Shown one piece after another: positions 35,538 to 44,233 of a stretch of 64,000 bases of DNA. Numbering within the stretch: the first letter of the stretch is position 1; every line of letters begins with the position of its first letter. The stretch lies in assembly GCA_963555775.3 (NCBI GenBank), contig CAUVWY020000010.1, positions 1,364,001 through 1,428,000 of the forward strand. Direction: 5' to 3'. The translations under genes were made by a program, and so were the position numbers. The notes under the pieces are model-generated. The model saw only the letters and a list, made by a program, of their open reading frames with translations. It had not been told where the DNA came from and ran no database searches. The DNA is from JAJEDW01 sp963555775. Its GTDB lineage: Bacteria > Acidobacteriota > Terriglobia > 20CM-2-55-15.

Positions 35538-37712
35538 CTAGCGGGCCGGCCTCAGGTACTGGACCTCGGCGTCGCCGGTATAGAAGGCCCAGGTGCCGGC
35601 GAGCGGAACTTGGCCCACGCCCGGTTGGGTCCAGTCGCAGACGCCCTCCAGAAAGACCTCCCCCAACTGGGCAAGCTGCTGGGCGGTCAATGACCGCGCG
35701 TAGTCGCTCCCATCGACCGTCTTCAGCGTGCACTTCAGGACGTCGTTGGCCCATGGGGCACCCGCCACCATGCGGGCGTCCGTGCCAATGGGGAACAGTT
35801 CTCCGCAACGGTCCATGTCGGTAATTCTGGTGGCCGACGACGTGTAGCACGCATCGACGAAGTCGTCCGGCCGGTGAGCGGCGACTTTCCGCGCCTGCGG
35901 CATGCCAGACGTGTCCGCGAGAATGCCGGTCACCCATTGGTCCAGAACGGCAACAGCCTGCGGCGAGACAATCCCGAGGATCGAATCGGGTCCGCGGTGC
36001 CCGACTTCGTGCATGACGAGCCTGACGTGGTTGTCGATGTTTCCGTTGGTCTTCATCAGCCGGGCGCGGGAAACCAGCGAATGGTAGCCGTCATGCACGT
36101 CGACGTCACGCGCCTCGCCCGGGGGGCATGGCAGAACGGTGCAGATACCGTCGGTATAGCCGCGAACATCCAGGATCGGGGTCGTCCTCAAACCACCGTC
36201 ACCCGTGTTGAGGCGCCCGGTCTCGTAGGCTATACGCACCGCGTCCGGTTCGGCGTGGGCCCGCTGCCCGGGCACGATCACCCCGTTGATGTCGTGACCT
36301 CCAATACGCGCGTTCAATTCGGCAAACTGGTCGAACGTGATCAGACCGTCGTTGAACGCCTTCAACCCGTATTGGACGCCGACGTTGTCCCATGGGCTGC
36401 GGGCAAAGCCGGTCGCGGGATCGATGCCATACACGTTGACCAGATTGTCCTGATACGTACAGCGAACGTCCGCCCATTCTTCAGGGTCGGACGCCTTGGC
36501 ACTGGCGACCGAATTGTCGCAGTTTTCAGGCGACAGATTGGGAAACCGCGAGGCGGGTCCGGTGCAGTAGCCGAAGGTAACCTTGCCGGACACCTCCCGC
36601 ATCTGGATTTCAGTCCAGGGCGTTTCGGTGCTGTTGAAATAGTCGACCAGCAAGTTGCAGTCGTTGATCGGCGTGTTGAAGGTCAGCACGTCCGCATAGC
36701 TCCGCCACGGCATGATGGCATCGTAAAGACCCGGGTAGTCCTGGGCGATCAGGTGTTGTGACATCGAACCGCCCGAGGTGCCCATGGCGATTGTCAACTT
36801 CGGCGGACCGAATAGTTCGATGAACCTCTCCTTGATCTTCGCCGCCGTTTCGGCCTGGACCACGTGGTTGGTATTGGTGCCGGTCACCATCAGCGACCCG
36901 CCGGCGAGAGCATATCCCGCGCGAATCAGGGATTCGTGCAGGTTGTTATTCTCGCCGCCCACGTAACCTCTGGCCGGGTCGAGCGTCCCGATGGTGGTTC
37001 CCATGTGATAAGCCGCCCGCACACCACCGCGGTGCGACATGATCAGCTTGCCGTTCCAGCCCGAATCGTTGCGGACCGGCGTCTGCAGCGGCCCCGACGC
37101 CGGATCGTGCAGCAGACTGATCACGTAAGCCGACCGGTTGATGACTCCCTTCTCGTACCAATTGATTAGCGGCACGGTCTCGCCGTCCATCGTGGTCGTC
37201 ATTTCGATGTCACGGGGTCGCGGGCCGGCAGGATCGAACTCCCTCCACTCGCCGCCGGTGTTCCGATAGAAGTAGCCGGTAACGGTCGGCGCCGTGCAGC
37301 TTTCATCCGTGGCAGGCGCCAACCCGTGGGCTTCGTTTTCACAGACGAACGGTGTCTGCTGCGGCCCGGCGAAGAGGGTGCCGTTGATCGGGCGATTGGT
37401 AAGTGTGAGTGCCGTCCGGCTGGGGCCAGCCGACACCTCCAACCGGTTGTCGCCGTCACGGAGGCCTTCGACCAGTCCAATCCACCCGAGATCTCCGTCG
37501 GAGACGAACGCTGCCGAGAGGTCCGTCCCGTCCAGGGTGACCGAAGGCGCGGCAGCCGCCCCGGTGACCTTCACCAGCGCGTCGCCGCCGGTCACAAGTT
37601 CCGGAAACGACGACAAGACCTCCACGTCGACGTCCTGGCTCCAGGCCCGGCCTGCAAACACCCCCCCTATGACGGCGCACGCCGCCACGAGGTGCATCGC
37701 CTTGCTGCTCAT
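35538..37712 (-). CDS. DUF6351 family secreted hydrolase-like protein
   Basis: 724 residues. The ATG at 37712 has GGAGG nine bases upstream; signal peptide to GRAWSQ. The N-terminal Ig-like region (VLSSFPELVTGGDALVKV) is followed by a large domain with NGTLFAGPQQTPFVC and KLIMSHRGGVRAAYHMG. The nucleophile-elbow-like MGTSGGSMSQHLIAQDYPGL follows, and VRLVMHEVGHRG later. The GTSGGS and late His are consistent with an alpha/beta-hydrolase. Family activity is not established to my knowledge. It is divergent from the PQQ-type gene at 37925. Confidence 0.82.
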   Translation of the reverse strand: MSSKAMHLVAACAVIGGVFAGRAWSQDVDVEVLSSFPELVTGGDALVKVTGAAAAPSVTLDGTDLSAAFVSDGDLGWIGLVEGLRDGDNRLEVSAGPSRTALTLTNRPINGTLFAGPQQTPFVCENEAHGLAPATDESCTAPTVTGYFYRNTGGEWREFDPAGPRPRDIEMTTTMDGETVPLINWYEKGVINRSAYVISLLHDPASGPLQTPVRNDSGWNGKLIMSHRGGVRAAYHMGTTIGTLDPARGYVGGENNNLHESLIRAGYALAGGSLMVTGTNTNHVVQAETAAKIKERFIELFGPPKLTIAMGTSGGSMSQHLIAQDYPGLYDAIMPWRSYADVLTFNTPINDCNLLVDYFNSTETPWTEIQMREVSGKVTFGYCTGPASRFPNLSPENCDNSVASAKASDPEEWADVRCTYQDNLVNVYGIDPATGFARSPWDNVGVQYGLKAFNDGLITFDQFAELNARIGGHDINGVIVPGQRAHAEPDAVRIAYETGRLNTGDGGLRTTPILDVRGYTDGICTVLPCPPGEARDVDVHDGYHSLVSRARLMKTNGNIDNHVRLVMHEVGHRGPDSILGIVSPQAVAVLDQWVTGILADTSGMPQARKVAAHRPDDFVDACYTSSATRITDMDRCGELFPIGTDARMVAGAPWANDVLKCTLKTVDGSDYARSLTAQQLAQLGEVFLEGVCDWTQPGVGQVPLAGTWAFYTGDAEVQYLRPAR

Positions 37713-37924
37713 GGAACCCTCCATGCGATTCGATTGTCCTGTTGTATTCGAGCGCCACGGCCCCACGGACCGGAGTGGCCGCCTCTGGGCAAGGAGTGTA
37801 CACAGGCTGCACTCGACAGTCGATTTCCTCATCGGCGTGAGACAAGCAACCTGGCATTTCTGATATAAAGTGGCCAATCATGTAGTAGCCAATCCGAACA
37901 GGTTCGCATCCAGAGGAGCACACG

Positions 37925-39991
37925 ATGGAAAGATCCGGTTTGTATCTCACCGATGCGGCGTACGGCAGAACGCTGTCACGGGCTGCTTTCGCGCTGAGCT
38001 TCCTGGCCTGGACCCTTGTGCCGGCCGCGGCCCAGGTCCCCGACACCCCCGAAGGCGAGTGGCGATATGTGGGCGGAGACGCTTCGCATACCCGGTACTC
38101 GTCGCTGGACCAGATCGATGCCGGCAATTTCGAAGACCTCGAGGTGGCCTGGGTCTGGCGCGGAGACAACTTCGGCCCAGGCGTCGATAACGTGTTTCGA
38201 TCGACCCCGATTTACGTCGATGGGTTGTTGTACACCGTCGCCGGTCAACGCCGTACCGTCGTGGCAATTGACCCGGCCACCGGGGAGACCATATGGACCT
38301 ACCGCGAGCCCGACACCACCCGATACCAGCGTGGCATGCGCAACAACTACGGAAAGGGCGTCGCCTATGCCGAGATCGACGGCCGTGGAGTGATCTACAC
38401 TTCAAGCCCCGGCTTCTTCCTGCATGCCCTCGACGCGAAGACGGGCCTGCCGCTCGAAAATTGGGGGACTGCAGTGCCTCTCGCCGGGTTCCCGGAAACC
38501 GGGGTTGTGGATCTCCTTCCGGATCTGGTCCGGGACTGGGATCCCTGGCTCGAATCGGGCTATCGTTACGACCCGGACCACGGCATTCCCCGCGACCTGG
38601 GGAACATCAGCAGTTCGTCGCCTCCCATCGTGGTCAACGGCGTCGTCATCGTCAGCAACGTACACGAACAGGGCTACTATCAAACCCGTACCGAAAACAT
38701 TCCGGGAGACATCCTCGCCTATGACGCCCGGACCGGGGAGCACCTGTGGAAATTTCACGTGATCCCCCGCCCCGGCGAGTTCGGCCACGAGACTTGGGAA
38801 AACGATGCCTGGCGCACCACGGGCGACGTATCCTCGTGGGCCCCGATGTCGGCCGACCCGGAACGGGGTATCGTCTATATACCCACGAACCCTCCGACAC
38901 TCGATTTCTACGGCGGCTTCCGCCCGGGTGACAACCTTTTCGGCACCAGCATCCTCGCACTGGACGTCGCGACCGGCGAGCGCGTTTGGCACTTCCAGAC
39001 TGTGCACCATGACATCTGGAACTTCGACAATCCCACGGCGCCCATCCTTCTGAACGTTACCGTCGACGGGCAGCCGACCCCGATCGTGGTCCAGACCACT
39101 AAACAGGCCTGGGCCTTCACCTTCAACCGTGAGTCCGGCGAACCGGTGTGGCCCATTGTCGAACGCCCGGTTCCCCAGTCGGAAATCCCGGGGGAGCAGT
39201 TGTCGCCCACCCAACCCTTCCCGACCTGGCCCGCGCCATACGATCTGCAGGGACTCACCGAGGACGACCTCATCGATTTCACGCCCGAACTGCGGCAGGA
39301 GGCCCTGGAGATCGTCGAAAACTACCGTATCGGACCGATCTTCAATCCTCCGATCCAGGTGGGCCACCCCTCGGGTCTGCGCTCCTTTGTCAGTTGCCCG
39401 AGCGGCGCGACGAATATCTACGGACCGACTTCCGCCGACCCGGAAACAGGGATCGTTTATGTATCGTCGATCAGCGGGTGCCGATCCGAAAACATCGTGC
39501 CCGGGCGTGAGATGGACGAACCGGACGACCTCATGACCACGGGCCGCACGGTTGCCGACTGGGTAGTTGCGAACCGCGGAGACTTTCGCGGGCCCCAAGG
39601 TCTCCCGATTTTCAAACCGCCCTACAGCCGGATCACGGCCATCGACATGAACACGGGAGAGCACCTGTGGATGGCCCCCAATGGAGACACTCCCGAGCGC
39701 GTCCGCAACCACCCGGCGCTGGAAGGAGTGGACCTGCCCAATACCGGAGTGACTTCCCATGCCATCACTCTGGCAACGAGGACATTGTTGATCTCGGCCG
39801 AAGGTTCGGACGGGGCCTCGGTTCTGCGCGCCGTCGACAAGAGGACCGGCGACCGTTTGGGAACCATCGAAATACCGGCGCCGGGTCAGTACGGAATGAT
39901 GACCTACATGCATGAAGGGCGGCAGTACATCGTGGTTCAGATTTCGAGCCCGACTCATCCCGGTTCACTGGCCGCTGTCCGCCTTCCCTGA
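37925..39991 (+). CDS. Secreted quinoprotein (glucose/alcohol dehydrogenase-like propeller)
   Basis: 688 residues. AGAGGAG lies ahead of the ATG; a signal peptide ends PAAAQ. The propeller begins EGEWRYVGGDASHTRYSSLD and contains VWHFQTVHHDIWNFDNPTAP, a strong signature of the membrane glucose dehydrogenase/quinate dehydrogenase branch of PQQ enzymes. TGETIWTYREP and TGEHLWKFHV are blade repeats. No N-terminal membrane helices, so it is soluble and periplasmic. Quinate or shikimate oxidation would feed protocatechuate to the ligAB genes immediately downstream (73-base gap); this is inference from position. Confidence 0.88.
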   Translation: MERSGLYLTDAAYGRTLSRAAFALSFLAWTLVPAAAQVPDTPEGEWRYVGGDASHTRYSSLDQIDAGNFEDLEVAWVWRGDNFGPGVDNVFRSTPIYVDGLLYTVAGQRRTVVAIDPATGETIWTYREPDTTRYQRGMRNNYGKGVAYAEIDGRGVIYTSSPGFFLHALDAKTGLPLENWGTAVPLAGFPETGVVDLLPDLVRDWDPWLESGYRYDPDHGIPRDLGNISSSSPPIVVNGVVIVSNVHEQGYYQTRTENIPGDILAYDARTGEHLWKFHVIPRPGEFGHETWENDAWRTTGDVSSWAPMSADPERGIVYIPTNPPTLDFYGGFRPGDNLFGTSILALDVATGERVWHFQTVHHDIWNFDNPTAPILLNVTVDGQPTPIVVQTTKQAWAFTFNRESGEPVWPIVERPVPQSEIPGEQLSPTQPFPTWPAPYDLQGLTEDDLIDFTPELRQEALEIVENYRIGPIFNPPIQVGHPSGLRSFVSCPSGATNIYGPTSADPETGIVYVSSISGCRSENIVPGREMDEPDDLMTTGRTVADWVVANRGDFRGPQGLPIFKPPYSRITAIDMNTGEHLWMAPNGDTPERVRNHPALEGVDLPNTGVTSHAITLATRTLLISAEGSDGASVLRAVDKRTGDRLGTIEIPAPGQYGMMTYMHEGRQYIVVQISSPTHPGSLAAVRLP

Positions 39992-40016
39992 ACCGCCGAT
40001 GTTCTCGACACAGGAA

Positions 40017-40050
40017 CCGGCAGCCGGCCTGTCGATGGGCCCGCTGCCGG
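40017..40050 (+). promoter_or_regulatory. Hairpin just upstream of the ligA ribosome-binding site
   Basis: An 8-bp stem (CCGGCAGC / GCTGCCGG) with an 18-base GC-rich loop ends next to the GGAG that serves ligA. There is no T-run, so it is not a simple terminator. It could stabilise the 3' end of the upstream message or limit ligA translation. Confidence 0.35.
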
Positions 40051-40063
40051 CGGAGATTGATCG

Positions 40064-40477
40064 ATGCACAAATCCGAAGCCTATTCCGATATCCCGGGCA
40101 CCTATCTGTTCGACAAGAAGGCATGCGCGCTGGGCTACGAACTGAACAGGTTCTGCATGTCGCTGATGACTGAAGAAAACCGCAAAAGCTTTTTGACCGA
40201 TGAGAACGCGTACCTCGACCGCTACGAGTTGACGCGGGCGCAGCGTGGCGCAGTTCTCGAACGAAACTGGCTGAAGATGATCCAGGAAGGCGGAAATATC
40301 TACTACGTGTCGAAACTTGGCGCCACCTGCGGGCTGTCGTTCGAAGACATGGCCGCTTCGATGACCGGCATGACGAAAGAGAGATACCGTAACATGATGG
40401 TGTCCGGAGGCCGATCGATCGAGCACAACCGGAGCAAGGTCGAACGGGCGGCAATCGAGGCAAAGGAGAATTCCTGA
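40064..40477 (+). CDS. ligA: Protocatechuate/gallate 4,5-dioxygenase, alpha subunit
   Basis: 137 residues. DIPGTYLFDKKACALGYELN, FCMSLMTEENRKSFLTDENA, YLDRYELTRAQRGAVLERNW and GGNIYYVSKLGATCGLSFED match LigA, the small helical subunit of class III extradiol dioxygenases, which lids the active site of LigB. Its TGA overlaps the ligB ATG (TGATG). It functions only with the beta subunit. Cytoplasmic. Confidence 0.93.
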   Translation: MHKSEAYSDIPGTYLFDKKACALGYELNRFCMSLMTEENRKSFLTDENAYLDRYELTRAQRGAVLERNWLKMIQEGGNIYYVSKLGATCGLSFEDMAASMTGMTKERYRNMMVSGGRSIEHNRSKVERAAIEAKENS

Positions 40478-41337
40478 TGGCGCAAATCGTCGCGGGTGTC
40501 GCGTGCTCGCATGTACCGGCCATCGGCGCCGCAATCGACCTCGGCAAGACCCGGCAGGACTACTGGAAGAGACTTTTCGAAGGTTTCGAACGCACAAAGA
40601 CACTGCTCGCGGAAATCGATCCCGACCTCATCATCGAAGTCTACAACGATCACGGTTCGGCCTTCTCGCTGCAATACATCTTCACATTCGGTCTGGGAGT
40701 CGCACCGGAATTCAAGCCTGCCGACGAGGGGTGGGGGGCCCGCCCTGTCCCCGTCGTCGAAGGACATCCGGAGTTCGCCTGGCATCTCGCCGAATCCCTG
40801 ATTCTTGACGAATTCGACATGACCATCATCAACGAGATGGCGGTCGACCATGGGCTCACGGTTCCCCTGTCGCTGATGTTTGGCCAACCGGACCGGTGGC
40901 CCTGCCCGGTTATTCCCCTGTGTGTGAACGTGGTGACCTATCCGCCTCCGACCGGCAGGCGTTGTTTTCGCCTGGGCAGGGCGATTCGCAAGGCGGTTGG
41001 GGAATACCCCGAAGATCTACGAGTGGTCGTCCTCGGGACGGGAGGGATGTCGCACCAGATTCACGGCGAGCGGTGCGGACTCATCAACACGGATTGGGAC
41101 AGCAGGTTCCTGGACCGGCTAGCGTGCGACTTTCAGGAACTGGCCGAGATCCCGCACATGGAATACGTGCGCGAGACAGGCGCCGAGGGCATCGAAATGG
41201 TGATGTGGCTCATCATGCGGGGCGCCCTGGACGACGATGTCGATGAGGCATACCGGTTCTATCATGTACCGGCATCGAACACCGCCGTCGGCCACATCGT
41301 CCTGACGAATCGCGATTCGGCCGGACCGCGATCGTAA
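40477..41337 (+). CDS. ligB: Protocatechuate/gallate 4,5-dioxygenase, beta subunit
   Basis: 286 residues. Fe(II) ligands of the class III extradiol family are visible: His12 (VACSHVPAIG), His59 (YNDHGSAFS) and a Glu at about 237 (GAEGIEMVMW). The catalytic-base histidine lies in GTGGMSHQIHGERCG. LigAB splits protocatechuate, or gallate in related enzymes, next to the phenolic hydroxyls with O2. The product feeds 2-pyrone-4,6-dicarboxylate or hydroxymuconate metabolism; a LigI-type hydrolase relic occurs at 8874. Gallate could come from tannin-like esters, as tannase-family genes are 1.2 kb away. Confidence 0.93.
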   Translation: MAQIVAGVACSHVPAIGAAIDLGKTRQDYWKRLFEGFERTKTLLAEIDPDLIIEVYNDHGSAFSLQYIFTFGLGVAPEFKPADEGWGARPVPVVEGHPEFAWHLAESLILDEFDMTIINEMAVDHGLTVPLSLMFGQPDRWPCPVIPLCVNVVTYPPPTGRRCFRLGRAIRKAVGEYPEDLRVVVLGTGGMSHQIHGERCGLINTDWDSRFLDRLACDFQELAEIPHMEYVRETGAEGIEMVMWLIMRGALDDDVDEAYRFYHVPASNTAVGHIVLTNRDSAGPRS

Positions 41338-41405
41338 ACCGATTTCGTGAAGAGTTCGGTTCTCGCATCCCCGCATCGGAGAAAGGGTATGCGGGCAGCC
41401 GAATT

Positions 41406-42257
41406 CTATTCCATCGACCGGGATACTTCGGCGTATACCCCATGAGCTCCGGCGCCGCCGCGCGCGGTCATATCCCAGCCGAGATCGCCGGCCTCGATGG
41501 TGGTGACGAATTCTTCAGGCGCCATGCCCTGGGAAATAAGTTCACGAGCGCGGGTTTCCAACGCTGCAAACTTGTTGCGGAACGCCCGCACCTCGTCTTT
41601 CGTCAGCAGATCCCCGTGTCCCGGAATGGCCGTCACAAAGTCCAGAGCTAGCATGTTGTCGAGCGTGTCAACCCACTCCACGAAACTCCCGCCGTTGCCG
41701 TAGTCGATGAAGATATTTCCGGTGTTGAGCAGGTCTCCTCCATGGATGACGCGGAGGTCCGGAAAATAGATGACCGAGTCGCCGTTGGTGTGACCGCGGC
41801 CCATGTGGTGGGCCTGAACCTCGGCATCGCCCAGAAACACCGAGGTCTCATTGGCGTAGATGATCGACGGCGCCCCGGCCTGGTTGTTCCGCAGGATGTT
41901 GGCGCGTACGTTCTTGTGGGCGATCACCTGGGCGATGGCTGCGAACTGAGCGTTGCTGCCGCTGTGGTCCCCATGGTGATGGGTGTTCAGGACATACTTG
42001 ACCGGTTCACTCGTGACGCTCGCGATATCGGCAATGATTTCGTCATAGTTGTCTGCGAACTTGTCGTCGATCACGATGACGCCGTCACCGGTCACCCGGA
42101 CACCGATGTTGCCGCCCGGTCCGGTGATCACGTATAAGCCGTCGGCAACTTCGGCGATTTCAAGGGCCTGGTCCTGCCCCTGAGTGAAAGCGCTGAGTGC
42201 CGCCGCGCCCGCGCCGACGAACAGGGCGAGGGCCACTACCAGAATTTTTTTATGCAT
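41406..42257 (-). CDS. Secreted MBL-fold metallo-hydrolase
   Basis: 283 residues; the ATG at 42257 has GGAGGG upstream; signal peptide MHKKILVVALALFVGAG. The metal motif HxHxDH is intact (NTHHHGDHSGSN), as are GRGHTNGDSVIYF and IPGHGDLL. It is similar to many periplasmic MBL proteins of unknown substrate and is more distant from the MBL gene at 1644. Divergent from the tannase-like pair and convergent with ligB. Possible role in lactone or ester hydrolysis (inference). Confidence 0.88.
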   Translation of the reverse strand: MHKKILVVALALFVGAGAAALSAFTQGQDQALEIAEVADGLYVITGPGGNIGVRVTGDGVIVIDDKFADNYDEIIADIASVTSEPVKYVLNTHHHGDHSGSNAQFAAIAQVIAHKNVRANILRNNQAGAPSIIYANETSVFLGDAEVQAHHMGRGHTNGDSVIYFPDLRVIHGGDLLNTGNIFIDYGNGGSFVEWVDTLDNMLALDFVTAIPGHGDLLTKDEVRAFRNKFAALETRARELISQGMAPEEFVTTIEAGDLGWDMTARGGAGAHGVYAEVSRSME

Positions 42258-42565
42258 GGACCAATCCCTCCAGAAAGCCAAAGATCTTCGAGCAGTCCGC
42301 GGCAAAACCCGACAGGGGCTGCCAGCAGCATTCTACTCCGTTCCCCCCGGAGAAATCGATGCTGTTCGGATTCGGCGCCGGACGCGGAGGTTGACGCGGT
42401 CAACCCATGGACGCTGGTACGACAATCGATCATTGTTTGGTTGCGTTTCAAGCGTTACCTGTAGTTAGATTCACCGAAGATTGAGCCGGATTCGATCCGT
42501 TCCATTCGGAAAAAGCGGTGCGGCGCGTAACTGGCGCTGACACTAACCAAGAGGCGGACCAGCGT

Positions 42566-44104
42566 ATGCGGAACATCAGAGCGATTGGCGTGTGGCTGAC
42601 TGTCCTGGGCGCGGCGGCTGTGTGGATGCCGCCGCGGCTCGTTGCGCAAACTTCAGTCGATGCGGCGGCGTGCGAAGGGCTGGCCTCGTTGTCCCTGCCA
42701 TATACGACGATCACGGCGGCCGAGCATATCGGCGCTGGAATGTATACGCCTCCGCCGGGCACATCGGGCGACTTCGCCGGGTTGCCCGCGTTCTGCCGCG
42801 TAACCGCAACCGTCGCTCCGACCGCCCAGTCCGAGATCAGGATGGAAGTCTGGATGCCGGCCTCGGACTGGAGTGGAACCTTCGAAGGCCGGGGAAGCTC
42901 CGGCATGGGAGGAGCGATTCCGCGAGCCGATATGGCGGCATCGTTGAGAGCGGGTTACACCACCGCCGGCAGCGATACCGGGCATGAAGGCGACGCGAGC
43001 TTCGCGCTGGACCAGCCCGAACGGGTTATCGATTTCGGTTATCGCGCGGGCCATGAGGTACCCATGAAGGCGAAAGCCCTCATGGCGGCCTACTACGGCA
43101 GCGGGCCCGGTTTTTCGTTCATCAACGGGTGCGGCGGCAGTGCAGCGACCGCTCAGGCTGCCGCGCAGCGGTTTCCGGACGACTACGATGCCATCGCAAT
43201 CACCGGGTTTTCCGACAAGACACACCACGTTTTTTTTCAGATGTGGAACTGGGACGCGACGCACCAGAACGAGGCCAGCTATATCCCGCCGGAGAAGTTT
43301 ATCGTCCTCCACGATGCCGTCCTCAGGCAGTGCGACGTACTGGACCGGGTCATCGACGGCGTAATCGAGGATCCGCGTATCTGTCGATTCGATCCGAAGA
43401 CGATTCAATGTACGGGAGCGGATGGCGCGGCGTGTCTGACCGCGCCCCAGGTGGAAGCCGTTCGCAAGATCTACGCGGGCCCGAGCGACCCAGCCACCCA
43501 TCGGGAGATCTTTCCCCCTCCGCAACCCGGAAGCGAACTGAGTTGGCCCCGAACCACAAACGGCGACCAGCCTTTCCGGTTGGCCAACGATTTCTTCAAA
43601 TACTTCGTCTACAAGGATCCGGACTGGAGTTTCGACGCTCGCCCGGTCAATTTCGCGACCGACGTGACCCTGACCGATACGCCCGAGAACCTCGTCGTCA
43701 ATGCGATGGACCCGGACATAAGCGAATTTGTGGCGCGCGGTGGAAAGCTTCTGCTTTGGGAAGGGTGGAACGACACCTATATTCCGCCGGACATCGCAAT
43801 CGACTATTACAATAACGTTGTGACGACGATCGGACCCCAGACCGCGCAGGACGCCGTACGCCTGTTCATGGTACCCGGCAAGGAGCATTGCGGTTGGGAA
43901 GGGAGTCATGGCGAATTCGATGTGGGGGCCGAATTGAAGCGGTGGGTGGATACCGGGACGCCGCCCGAACGGATCGTCATTACGGGAACCGCCGAGGACG
44001 GCAGCCTGCGCACCCGGCCTCTCTGCCCGTACCCTCAGGTTGCGACATACACGGGAACCGGAAGTACCGATGAGGCGCGGAATTTTGTGTGCAATGCGCC
44101 TTAG
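42566..44104 (+). CDS. Tannase/feruloyl-esterase family protein, copy 1 (nucleophile Ser missing)
   Basis: 512 residues from the ATG at 42566 (GAGG upstream); signal peptide ending RLVAQ. The tannase fold is clear: VWMPASDWSGTFEGRGSSGM, TAGSDTGHEGDASFA, FINGCGGSAATAQAAAQRFP, LLWEGWNDTYIPP and VPGKEHCGWEG. In the family the elbow reads GCSxGG with Ser as nucleophile and a disulfide between the CS and HC cysteines. Here the Ser position (residue 190) is Gly, while Cys189, Asp403 and His441-Cys442 remain. Loss of classical esterase activity, or use of Ser192, is possible. Tandem with a near-identical copy. Confidence 0.9.
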   Translation: MRNIRAIGVWLTVLGAAAVWMPPRLVAQTSVDAAACEGLASLSLPYTTITAAEHIGAGMYTPPPGTSGDFAGLPAFCRVTATVAPTAQSEIRMEVWMPASDWSGTFEGRGSSGMGGAIPRADMAASLRAGYTTAGSDTGHEGDASFALDQPERVIDFGYRAGHEVPMKAKALMAAYYGSGPGFSFINGCGGSAATAQAAAQRFPDDYDAIAITGFSDKTHHVFFQMWNWDATHQNEASYIPPEKFIVLHDAVLRQCDVLDRVIDGVIEDPRICRFDPKTIQCTGADGAACLTAPQVEAVRKIYAGPSDPATHREIFPPPQPGSELSWPRTTNGDQPFRLANDFFKYFVYKDPDWSFDARPVNFATDVTLTDTPENLVVNAMDPDISEFVARGGKLLLWEGWNDTYIPPDIAIDYYNNVVTTIGPQTAQDAVRLFMVPGKEHCGWEGSHGEFDVGAELKRWVDTGTPPERIVITGTAEDGSLRTRPLCPYPQVATYTGTGSTDEARNFVCNAP

Positions 44105-44233
44105 CCGCGCGGACAAGGAATAGAAAAGATCGCGGAATCCACCGAAGATCGAACCGGATTCGATCCGTTCTATTCGAAAGCAGCGATGTGGAGCGTAACC
44201 GGCGCCGAGACTAACCAAGAGGCGGACCAGCGT

